Assembly: GCA_964649845.1 (NCBI GenBank)
Contig: CAZYSS010000034.1
Location: forward strand, 1-20,715
Direction of reading: 5' to 3'
Source: RGIG3102 sp964649845
GTDB taxonomy: Bacteria; Bacillota; Clostridia; Oscillospirales; Ruminococcaceae
Length of the DNA: 20,715 bases
Shown: in pieces, positions 14,902-20,715 of the stretch
How positions within the stretch are numbered: position 1 is the first letter of the stretch
Layout: each line of letters begins with the position of its first letter
Notes under the pieces: model-generated
The model's input: the letters and a program-made list of their open reading frames with translations, nothing else
Told to the model about the DNA's origin: nothing
Database searches by the model: none
Program-made: the position numbers and the translations under genes

Positions 14902-15954
14902 ATGACTGAACGTCTTGATTATAAAAAAGTGCTGGTGGGTGTTTCCGGCGGCGTGGATTCATCTGTATGTATAGACCTGCTGAAAAAGCAGGGGCTGGAA
15001 GTGGAAGGCGTGGTGATACGCTTTTCACCTGAAAGCGATGAAGCCGTAAAGGATGCACAGAAAGTGTGCGACAAGCTGGGGATCACCCTGCACGTGGCAG
15101 ATGCACAGGAGGATTTCAGAAAATATGTGGTGGCGCCATTCTGCGAAAACTATGTAAGCGGCAGAACGCCAAACCCTTGTATTGTGTGCAATCCACATGT
15201 GAAATTTGCCACACTGATAAAAACAGCTGATGAACTGGGCATAGGCTATATTGCCACAGGTCACTATGCACAAGTGGAAAAAGTGGAAGATTTTTACCAT
15301 GTAAAAAAAGCGGTGAGTGTCGCAAAAGACCAGAGCTATATGCTGTACCGCCTGCCACAGAGCGTGCTCAGCCGCCTGCTGCTGCCTATAGGCAGTTATG
15401 AAAAACCTGAAATCAGAGATATTGCAGGCCAGCTTGAACTGTTTACACGGGATAAGCCTGACAGTCAGGAAATATGCTTTATTCCTGACGGCAACTATGG
15501 CGATTTTATAAAAAATCTTGGCTACAAGACAAAATACGGCTGGCTGATGTCCCCTGAAGGCAAAAGAATAAGACGCCATGATGGTGTGCACAACTTTACC
15601 GTAGGTCAGAGAAAGGGTCTGGGAGTAGCCCTGGGCAAGCCGGCCTTTGTAAAGGAAATCACAGACACGGGCGATGTTCTGCTGGGATATGCAGGCGAAG
15701 AATTTTTCACAGGAGTGGAACTTTCCAGCCCTGTGTATACAGAGGAAAAGCCGCTAAACGAAGGCGAAGTGTACACAGTTAAAGTACGCAGTGCCGCAAA
15801 GGGAGATGCAGCAAAAGTGGTGTACAGCGACAGTGAAAAAACAGTACTGGAATTTATACAGCCTGTACGCGCTGCTGCAAGAGGTCAGAGCGTGGTAATA
15901 TATGACGGTGAATATGTTATCGGCGGCGGATTTATAGACAAAGCTATCAAATAA
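14902..15954 (+). CDS. mnmA: tRNA-uridine 2-sulfurtransferase MnmA
   Basis: Thiolates U34 of Lys, Glu and Gln tRNAs, using ATP to activate the base and a persulfide sulfur. With the ATG at 14902 it has 350 residues, near the family norm. Seen: PP-loop SGGVDSS (15-21); GRTPNPCIVCN, in which Cys96 aligns with the first catalytic cysteine (Cys93 is an extra one); ATGHYAQV; KDQSYMLYRL; SQEICFIPDG with the second catalytic Cys192; and FTVGQRKGLGVA, a family signature. GGAGGG lies six bases before the chosen ATG; the open frame continues 40 codons upstream without homology and crosses the predicted promoter. The region between the PP-loop and Cys93 is shorter than in E. coli. A palindromic terminator follows. 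Confidence 0.93.
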   Translation: MTERLDYKKVLVGVSGGVDSSVCIDLLKKQGLEVEGVVIRFSPESDEAVKDAQKVCDKLGITLHVADAQEDFRKYVVAPFCENYVSGRTPNPCIVCNPHVKFATLIKTADELGIGYIATGHYAQVEKVEDFYHVKKAVSVAKDQSYMLYRLPQSVLSRLLLPIGSYEKPEIRDIAGQLELFTRDKPDSQEICFIPDGNYGDFIKNLGYKTKYGWLMSPEGKRIRRHDGVHNFTVGQRKGLGVALGKPAFVKEITDTGDVLLGYAGEEFFTGVELSSPVYTEEKPLNEGEVYTVKVRSAAKGDAAKVVYSDSEKTVLEFIQPVRAAARGQSVVIYDGEYVIGGGFIDKAIK

Positions 15955-15962
15955 AATATACG

Positions 15963-15992
15963 GGGCAGCATATGCTGCCCTGCTTTGTTTTT
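15963..15992 (+). terminator. Terminator of mnmA
   Basis: GGGCAGC (15963-15969) pairs with GCTGCCC (15974-15980), loop ATAT; the whole 18 bases are a perfect palindrome. The T-rich tract (TGCTTTGTTTTT) is interrupted, so strength is uncertain. Confidence 0.7.
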
Positions 15993-16030
15993 GCAGGCAA
16001 ATTTTCACTTTCATCAATATGGAAAAAGCA

Positions 16031-16060
16031 TTGACAAAAGCCTGTTTATTAGACTAAAAT
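16031..16060 (+). promoter_or_regulatory. Predicted promoter of the mgtE leader and mgtE
   Basis: TTGACA (16031-16036), 18 bases, then TAAAAT (16055-16060). The start would be near 16067, leaving a leader of about 180 bases before mgtE, long enough to hold a control element. A TATAAT at 16061-16066 is too far from this -35. Confidence 0.5.
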
Positions 16061-16117
16061 TATAATGTTGGATATGTAAAATCCACGTAAAATAATCAAT
16101 AAAAGGAGATGACACTT

Positions 16118-16195
16118 GTGAGTAGTGACCCGTACGGGAGTTACACAGTTGACCTACAACATAATACAGGCGCTGAAACAGGTGTTTATCTTTAA
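16118..16195 (+). CDS. Putative mgtE leader peptide (25 codons)
   Basis: A short frame not matching any family that I know. It starts with GTG at 16118, seven bases after AAAGGAG (16103-16109), and ends with TAA at 16193-16195. The peptide begins MSSDPYGSYTVDL and ends ETGVYL, so it contains an early Asp-Pro and is neither basic nor hydrophobic. The stop is 14 bases before the hairpin that buries the mgtE ribosome binding site, so a ribosome at the end of the frame would reach that hairpin. Codons 4-7 contain the palindrome CCCGTACGGG. A good ribosome binding site and the position argue for real translation. A cis-acting control role is inference; an independent small protein is the alternative. 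Confidence 0.55.
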   Translation: MSSDPYGSYTVDLQHNTGAETGVYL

Positions 16196-16209
16196 ACTGT
16201 GATATACCA

Positions 16210-16244
16210 CCTCTTTTTCACGCCGGTGAAAAGGAGGTATTTTT
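16210..16244 (+). promoter_or_regulatory. Hairpin sequestering the mgtE Shine-Dalgarno
   Basis: CCTCTTTTTCAC (16210-16221) pairs over 12 bp (one G-U) with GTGAAAAGGAGG (16226-16237), loop GCCG. The mgtE ribosome binding site AAGGAGG (16231-16237) lies wholly in the 3' arm, and the ATG is eight bases later. Five U residues follow (16240-16244), so it could also act as a terminator. A rival pairing exists: AGGTG (16180-16184) with CACCT (16208-16212). CACAGTT (16144-16150) can pair with AACTGTG (16195-16201), which overlaps the leader stop codon. Confidence 0.65.
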
Positions 16245-16245
16245 A

Positions 16246-17694
16246 ATGGATGATAAATTGAATGAAATCGGTTTCACATCATTGGATGAAGAAATCACCG
16301 AAGAAGAAAACTATGAAATAATTGAACTTATTGATGCCATTACAGCTGATGAAGACGAGCTGGAGGAAGCAGATGTAGACCTGACCGATATGCTGCTGAC
16401 AACCGAGCAGGAAGAGCTGAACGATGTTATCGAATCAGACTTTGCCATCGACGTTGCCATAGCTATGGAAGAGTTTACAGACGAAGAACTGCTGGCTTTT
16501 TATGAGCGTCTGGACAACGAACACGCCGCCCAGATTCTGGAGCAGATGGACGAGGACCTGCAGCAGCGCTTTGTAGCTTTGCTGGATTACCCTGCTATCC
16601 TGGCAATGTTCAAATATATGTCAAACGACGATATTGCAGATATTATCGGTGAAATGCCTGTTGACCGCAGAAAAACCATTCTGCGCAGACTGAAAAGCAG
16701 AGATGACGTAGAAAGCCTGCTGCTGTATGCTGACGATACCGCCGGCGGTATTATGACCACAGAGTACATCGCCCTGTCTGACAAGCTGACAGTAGAAAAA
16801 GCTCTGCAGAAAATCAAGGAAATAGCACCTAAAACAGAGATTATCGATACAATATTTGTGCTGAATGGCAAAAAAGAGCTGATAGGTACTGCCGACCTGA
16901 GAGATATTCTGGTGGAAGAAAACTCCACCACCCTTGCTGAAATAATGTATGACAATGTGGTTACAGTAACTCCTGATATGGACCAGGAAGAGGTTTCCCA
17001 TATTGCATCCAAATACGACCTTACAGCAGTACCTGTTGTAAACAGGAAAGGCGCTCTGTTGGGTATCATCACCGTCGACGATATCATCGACGTTCTGTTT
17101 GAAGAACAGACCGAAGATATTCTGAAAATGGGTGGTGCCAGTGCAGAAGAAAGTATTGATTCCACTGTTTTTGAAAGCGTGAAATTCCGTCTGCCATGGC
17201 TGATGGTAAATCTGTGCACTGCATTTCTGGCATCATTTACACTGTCAATGTTTGAAGACACCATTTCACAGGTGGTTGCCCTGTCTGCCACAATGACAAT
17301 CATTGCCAATATGGGCGGCAATGCAGGTAATCAGACAATGGCCATTGTACTGCGCAGCATCACTCTGGGTGAAATCAACCTGAAGGATGACTGGATGAAG
17401 GTAATCAAACCTATTCTGGCAGGCATTATAAACGGTGCTGTTATAGGTTCTATAGCAGGTGTTATAGTTGCACTGAAATACGGCAATATATATCTGGGTA
17501 TAATCACAGTACTGGCAATGATACTGAATAACATTGTAGCAGGTGTGTTTGGCTTCTTTGTACCGTTGGTGTTGAAAGCTCTGAAGGTAGACCCTGCCCT
17601 GGCCAGCTCCATATTCCTTACAGCCGCAACAGACGTATTGGGTTTCTTTGTGTTTTTAAGCCTGGCAAACCTGTTCCTGCCACTGCTTATGTGA
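16246..17694 (+). CDS. mgtE: Magnesium transporter MgtE
   Basis: Magnesium channel/transporter of the inner membrane, gated by cytoplasmic magnesium. 482 residues. Seen in order: a very acidic N-terminal extension (about residues 1-65, 27 Asp/Glu); MgtE N domain (about 70-170, ending with ADDTAGGIMT); two CBS domains (about 172-290); a linking helix; and five TM helices from about 315 to 482, with the MGGNAGNQ motif (356-363) and Asp463 in TAATDVLGF, which aligns with the pore aspartate. The start ATG at 16246 is fixed by AAGGAGG, which sits inside a 12-bp hairpin. A leader peptide frame lies upstream and a strong terminator downstream, so this is a self-contained unit. Translational or attenuation control by magnesium is likely but inferred. 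Confidence 0.96.
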   Translation: MDDKLNEIGFTSLDEEITEEENYEIIELIDAITADEDELEEADVDLTDMLLTTEQEELNDVIESDFAIDVAIAMEEFTDEELLAFYERLDNEHAAQILEQMDEDLQQRFVALLDYPAILAMFKYMSNDDIADIIGEMPVDRRKTILRRLKSRDDVESLLLYADDTAGGIMTTEYIALSDKLTVEKALQKIKEIAPKTEIIDTIFVLNGKKELIGTADLRDILVEENSTTLAEIMYDNVVTVTPDMDQEEVSHIASKYDLTAVPVVNRKGALLGIITVDDIIDVLFEEQTEDILKMGGASAEESIDSTVFESVKFRLPWLMVNLCTAFLASFTLSMFEDTISQVVALSATMTIIANMGGNAGNQTMAIVLRSITLGEINLKDDWMKVIKPILAGIINGAVIGSIAGVIVALKYGNIYLGIITVLAMILNNIVAGVFGFFVPLVLKALKVDPALASSIFLTAATDVLGFFVFLSLANLFLPLLM

Positions 17695-17712
17695 TAATTT
17701 TCAATAAATGTC

Positions 17713-17745
17713 AACAGGCACAGCATAACGCTGTGCCTGTTTTTT
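17713..17745 (+). terminator. Intrinsic terminator of mgtE
   Basis: CAGGCACAGC (17715-17724) pairs with GCTGTGCCTG (17730-17739), loop ATAAC, extended by two A-T pairs and followed by a T-run to 17745. Confidence 0.93.
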
Positions 17746-17820
17746 GTGCCAATATGCTGTTAAATTATAGTTTATATGGACAATCAACAGACGATTCGTG
17801 AAACAATGCTGTAAAAATGT

Positions 17821-17851
17821 AAACGGAGTGATTTGCATCACTCCGTTTTTT
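17821..17851. terminator. Hairpin at the end of the decayed amidohydrolase copy
   Basis: ACGGAGTGAT (17823-17832) pairs with ATCACTCCGT (17837-17846), loop TTGC. Six T residues follow on the plus side; on the minus side there is only TTTACATTTTT. It corresponds to the hairpin after the intact amidohydrolase, with the same stem but a shorter loop, so it was carried along in the duplication. Confidence 0.65.
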
Positions 17852-18079
17852 CAGGAAAGTATTTAATTTCAGATTGAGATCTGAATTATATCTGAAAAAT
17901 TGTTTTGCCGCCCAGAACTGTTCTTACACATTTTACATCTTTGATTTCGTCAGATGGAACTGTGAAAATGTTTCTGTCCGGAACTGCAAAGTCAGTAAGG
18001 AAGCCTGGCATCAGACAGCCTTTTCTGTTTTTTGCAAATTCTGTGTAAGCGGAACCTGCTGTGTGCTGGTCGATAGCAT
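17823..18079. repeat. Direct repeat, copy A
   Basis: Collinear with 18801-19163 once the 100 N in that copy are removed: 257 against 263 bases, the six-base difference being the hairpin loop. Only about nine substitutions are seen in the coding part, and 35 or so bases just after the hairpin are identical. Both copies have the same orientation. Confidence 0.88.
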
Positions 18080-18125
18080 TAAAAGTTGTTTCGTACATGA
18101 GTTTAAAAGCCTTGTCTATTACGCT
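17886..18125 (-). pseudogene. Decayed duplicate of the amidohydrolase 3' end
   Basis: The minus-strand frame reads IDKAFKLMYETTFNAI, then directly DQHTAGSAYTEF and on to the C-terminus VLGGKTIFQI. In the intact neighbour these two segments are 222 codons apart (IDKAFKLTYATNPNAI and DAIDQYTAGSAYTEF). The join falls exactly at GATAGCAT, which occurs at both places in the intact gene (19156-19163 and 19822-19829), so a 666-bp in-frame deletion by short-homology recombination explains it. The N-terminal part with the metal-binding His-x-His is missing. Upstream similarity fades near 18125, 36 bases after the flavoprotein stop. A GTG at 18143 could open the frame but lacks a ribosome binding site. 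It cannot make an active enzyme. Confidence 0.85.
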
Positions 18126-18160
18126 CTGAATTTTCCGAAGCACAACCGTTTTATAACATA

Positions 18161-18703
18161 CTATCTATTTTTCAATATGGATGACATATTTTCTCCAAGA
18201 GTAATCAATATACTTTCGCCATATGGGTCTTCACCTGTCAGTTTCATATTCCAGTAGTTACTGCTTACAATCGGCATTTCTGCAAAAGTGAAATATTTGT
18301 TTATCCTGTCCAGTGTAGCAGTAGCTCCTGCACGCCAGCAGGTTGCAACTCCGGCAGACACTTTGCCTTTAAAAAGTCCGCCATAATTTGCACCAGCATA
18401 AAATACTCTGTCCAACAAAGCACACAGAGTACCGTTTGCACTTGCAAAATATACCGGAGAACCGATTACCACGCCATCACATTCGATTATCTTCTCCAGC
18501 AATTCATTACATTCATCATCAAACACACATCTGTAACTATCCTTACATCCTTCACAGTGAATACATCCTCTCACTGCATTTTTACCCAACTGGAACCAGA
18601 CACATTCTATACCATTTTTATTCAGCGCATCTTCAATTATTTTCAAAGAGGCATAAGTTTCTCCTGCAGGACGAGGGCTGCCATTAACCAACAATACTTT
18701 CAT
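18161..18703 (-). CDS. Flavodoxin-fold NAD(P)H-dependent reductase, iron-sulfur flavoprotein-like
   Basis: Predicted cytoplasmic FMN-binding reductase of the NADPH-dependent FMN reductase/iron-sulfur flavoprotein superfamily; substrate unknown. Seen: the flavin phosphate loop NGSPRPAGET (7-16); a compact cysteine cluster, Cys47, 50, 53 and 59, spaced CX2CX2CX5C, which in iron-sulfur flavoproteins binds a 4Fe-4S cluster; VIGSPVYFASANG; and AGVATCWRAGA. I chose the ATG at 18703 (180 residues) because AAAGGTGG lies nine bases upstream and the phosphate loop starts at residue 7; the frame is open 12 codons further. It lies between the intact amidohydrolase and its decayed copy, all minus, with the terminator of the intact gene between, so it is probably transcribed on its own. 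Confidence 0.85.
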   Translation of the reverse strand: MKVLLVNGSPRPAGETYASLKIIEDALNKNGIECVWFQLGKNAVRGCIHCEGCKDSYRCVFDDECNELLEKIIECDGVVIGSPVYFASANGTLCALLDRVFYAGANYGGLFKGKVSAGVATCWRAGATATLDRINKYFTFAEMPIVSSNYWNMKLTGEDPYGESILITLGENMSSILKNR

Positions 18704-18766
18704 TTGTTTTGACCACCTTTTTATAAATAATAAATACAATATTCAGAATTTAAAATTTCTTGTTAT

Positions 18767-18772
18767 ATTCTA
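18767..18772 (-). promoter_or_regulatory. Possible -10 of the flavoprotein gene
   Basis: On the minus strand TGTTAGAAT gives an extended -10 (TG, one base, TAGAAT at 18772-18767). No clear -35 is present. The start would be near 18760, about 57 bases before the ATG. The gene needs a promoter here because a terminator lies just upstream. Confidence 0.3.
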
Positions 18773-18786
18773 ACATATTTACAACT

Positions 18787-18834
18787 AAAATAAAACAAAA
18801 ACGGAGTGATTTCTTCTTTCATCACTCCGTTTTT
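18787..18834 (-). terminator. Terminator of the amidohydrolase gene
   Basis: A 14-bp stem, AAAAACGGAGTGAT (18797-18810) with ATCACTCCGTTTTT (18821-18834), has a ten-base loop. On the minus strand it is followed by GTTTTATTTT, so it works in the direction of the gene; the plus side also carries T residues. Confidence 0.82.
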
Positions 18835-19163
18835 TCAGGAAAGTATTTAATTTCAGATTGAGATCTGAATTATCTCTGGAAAATTGTTTTACCGCCCAGA
18901 ACTGTTCTTACACATTTTACATCTTTGATTTCGTCAGATGGAACTGNNNNNNNNNNNNNNNNNNNNNNNNNNNNNNNNNNNNNNNNNNNNNNNNNNNNNN
19001 NNNNNNNNNNNNNNNNNNNNNNNNNNNNNNNNNNNNNNNNNNNNNNTGAAAATATTTCTGTCCAGAACTGCAAAGTCAGCAAGGAAGCCTGGCATCAGAC
19101 GGCCTTTTCTGTTTTCTGCAAATTCTGTGTAAGCGGAACCTGCTGTGTACTGGTCGATAGCAT
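18801..19163. repeat. Direct repeat, copy B (end of intact amidohydrolase)
   Basis: Source-like copy of the duplicated block, including the terminator and the last 62 codons of the amidohydrolase. It is interrupted by 100 N. Its right end is GATAGCAT, where copy A switches to a different part of the gene. Confidence 0.88.
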
Positions 19164-20577
19164 CGTAAATATCTACACACTGGTCTTCGCGGTATGTGCG
19201 TGCACCGTCAAGGCGTTTTCTTGTAACTGCGCAGTACAGGTTTTCAAACGGCTGCAGGTTTTCTACTGGGGAGTCTGTGCCATAAGATGTGTGAACGCCC
19301 ATACGGAACAGGTCGCCGAATGCATAGGATGTGGAAGCCAGTTCTTCGCCAACTCGTTCTGCTACAACATTCATATCGTAGTGGATAAAGATTGGCTGTA
19401 CCTGTGCCAGAACGTCTTTTACTTTAAATCTTTCCAGCATTTCGTTGTCTGTAATCTGGCAATGGATAACTGCATGACGATTTTTGTTGTTATTGCCTTC
19501 AATAACTTTGTCATATGCGTTGAGCACCATTTCGATAGCGCCATCACCTATAGCGTGTACTGCTACCTGACAGTTGTTGTCATCAGCCAGTTTTACCATA
19601 GCTTCAAAGTTTTCAACTGTCATTGTTGGAACACCATATGTTGATGCATCGTCAGCATAAGGCTGTCTCATAAGAGCTGTACGTGCGCCAAGAGAACCGT
19701 CAACAAACATTTTCAGCGGACCGTATTTCATCATATCGTCGCCTGTGCCTGTTACACAGCCTGCATCAATAAAGCCCTGGTATGTTTCCAGGTCGTTGAA
19801 TGCACACTGGTTATATGTTCTGATAGCATTAGGATTTGTTGCATATGTAAGTTTGAATGCTTTGTCAATTTCTCTCCATGCATCACGGCCGATATCGTTT
19901 GTCTGAACTGTTGTGATACCCAGGCTTGCTGCATATTCCATAGCAATGTTCAGTTTTTCAGACATTGATTCAACTGTTTCAGCTGGGATGATGTTCTGGA
20001 TAACTCTCTGTGCATTTTCGGAGAACTGACCGTTTGGCTCACCGTCTTCAAATCTGTACAGTTCACCGCCTGGCAGTGGCTGGGAATCTTTTGTGATGCC
20101 TGCAACTTCCAGAGCTTTGGAGTTACATACCAGCAAATGACCGCAGGTACGTGTGTAAACTACAGGGAATTCTGTTGTGATTTTGTCAAGGTCATATCTT
20201 GTAGGGATTCTGTTTTCATCTGTGAAATAGTCCTGGTTCCAGCCGCGGCCTACCAGAACGCCACCCTCTTTAAGTGGGTGCTGTGCAAGGAATTCACGGC
20301 CTTTTTCAATAATTTCAGACATAGCTGTGGAGCCGTGGAGAATTACACAAGCCAGTGCTGTACCTGTGTTGAGAGCGTGGCAGTGTGAATCGTTGAAGCC
20401 CGGAATAACTGTTCTGCCTTCAAGGTCAATCATTTCTCTTTCGCATTTTGGGCACAGACCTTCTGTTACTTCTTCCAGTGTGCCGATTTTCTGTACCAGA
20501 CCGCCAGAAACCAGCATAGCTTCTACAAATCTGTCTCTTTCTACATAAATGTTACCGTTGTAATAAATTGAGTTCAT
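18870..20577 (-). CDS. Metal-dependent amidohydrolase (Amidohydro_3, YtcJ-like)
   Basis: Predicted zinc-dependent hydrolase of the amidohydrolase superfamily; the substrate is unknown, with relatives described as N-substituted formamide deformylases and similar amidases. Without the N gap it has 535 residues, normal length. Seen: N-terminal beta-sandwich; VIPGFNDSHCH with His65-x-His67 as metal ligands; VGRGWNQDYF; GITTVQTND; VAVHAIGDGAIEMV with a ligand His; GTDSPVENLQPFENLYCAV with the catalytic Asp; and LMPGFLADFAVLDRN at the return to the beta-sandwich. An unusual CPKC (42-45) sits before the metal motif. As given, the 100 N put the last 25 codons out of frame; with a gap of zero the frame is continuous to TAA at 18872-18870. 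GGAGGAAA precedes the ATG. Confidence 0.9.
18947..19046. other. Scaffold gap (100 N), probably zero length
   Basis: The left flank ends GATGGAACTG and the right flank starts TGAAAATATT. In the duplicate copy at 17953-17974 the same sequences adjoin with nothing between. Removing all 100 N restores both the reading frame and collinearity with copy A. Confidence 0.88.
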
Positions 20578-20630
20578 AAGTTTTCCTCCGCAAAAAAATT
20601 GAATAAAGTTTGTTTAGCGCAGAATTTTCT

Positions 20631-20665
20631 AAAAAAGAAAGGTCCTGCAGCTATGCAGAACCTTT
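20631..20665 (-). terminator. Terminator of the gene entering from the right edge
   Basis: On the minus strand AAAGGTTCTGCA (20665-20654) pairs with TGCAGGACCTTT (20649-20638), one G-U, loop TAGC, and is followed by CTTTTTT. It lies 13 bases after a stop codon at 20679 and before the amidohydrolase, whose promoter must lie in the remaining 50 or so bases; I see no clear one. Confidence 0.85.
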
Positions 20666-20678
20666 AAAACGCAATAGT

Positions 20679-20715
20679 TTATAAGTTTCTGATAGCTCCT
20701 CTGTTTTTCAACAGG
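20679..20715 (-). CDS. 3' end of an unidentified gene
   Basis: One minus frame gives LLKNRGAIRNL followed by TAA (20681-20679), 13 bases before a good terminator, which is the usual arrangement for a gene end. Only 11 codons are visible, so no family can be named. Another frame is open through the terminator and is less likely. Confidence 0.4.
   Translation of the reverse strand, partial: LLKNRGAIRNL

Noticed and set aside
15025..15591. 188-codon minus-strand frame opposite mnmA
   Set aside because: A shadow of a clearly real gene, with low-complexity Cys/His/Phe-rich composition and no start signal.
16067..16245. M-box magnesium riboswitch upstream of mgtE
   Set aside because: The conserved GTTAGGTGAGGCTCC-type core of the M-box is not present; the leader has a short frame and a simple hairpin instead.
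16587..17321. Long antisense frame (244 codons) opposite mgtE
   Set aside because: MgtE on the other strand is complete and conserved; the antisense frame has no ribosome binding site and no recognisable domain.
17886..18143. An independent 85-residue protein
   Set aside because: It is a fused remnant of two distant parts of the neighbouring amidohydrolase, with only a GTG lacking a ribosome binding site.
1..20715. tRNA or rRNA genes, CRISPR arrays, transposase genes, toxin-antitoxin or phage genes
   Set aside because: None seen: no spaced direct repeats, no tRNA-like cloverleaf with the T-loop GGTTCRA pattern noted by eye, and no transposase or integrase motifs.

Overview
The window looks like a chromosomal segment of a low- to mid-GC Gram-positive anaerobe of the Clostridia, probably close to Ruminococcaceae/Oscillospiraceae. 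The reasons are Firmicutes-type genes and order (RNase J, GdpP-L9-DnaB, TilS-Hpt-FtsH), strong AGGAGG-type ribosome binding sites, a lipobox lipoprotein, and a divergent clostridial-type ParE/ParC pair. The genus assignment is an inference. The sequence is a draft assembly: it has one 10-N gap (inside hpt) and one 100-N gap (inside an amidohydrolase gene).

Layout. 1-3136 (minus): type IIA topoisomerase pair, parE then parC, with parC running off the left edge. 3243-4260 (plus): a small island with an unknown lipoprotein and a His-rich single-pass membrane microprotein, closed by a strong terminator. 4261-4534: no gene; it holds a hairpin and a 181-bp MITE-like palindromic element that appears to have landed in the loop of the ftsH terminator. 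4535-14041 (minus): seven co-oriented housekeeping genes, transcribed in the order rnj, gdpP, rplI, dnaB, tilS, hpt, ftsH. A sigma-A-like promoter lies before rnj and an internal one before rplI. 14263-17745 (plus): rnhA, mnmA and mgtE, each with a recognisable promoter. 17746-20715 (minus): an amidohydrolase, a small flavoprotein, and a decayed duplicate of the amidohydrolase 3' end, plus the tail of a further gene at the right edge.

How the genes work together. The long minus block joins RNA turnover (RNase J), c-di-AMP breakdown (GdpP), ribosome (L9), replication (DnaB), tRNA-Ile modification (TilS), purine salvage (Hpt) and membrane proteolysis (FtsH). The plus block joins R-loop removal (RNase HI), tRNA wobble thiolation (MnmA) and magnesium transport (MgtE).

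The most interesting signals are regulatory or structural. (1) Upstream of mgtE, a 25-codon leader ORF precedes a 12-bp hairpin that buries the mgtE Shine-Dalgarno; it looks like a leader-peptide-controlled magnesium switch and does not resemble an M-box. (2) The MITE-like element sits in a terminator loop with a 10-bp target duplication. (3) A partial gene duplication shows a 666-bp in-frame deletion at an 8-bp microhomology, and the same duplicate indicates that the 100-N gap is really of zero length. (4) The RNase J mRNA has a structured leader next to its ribosome binding site.
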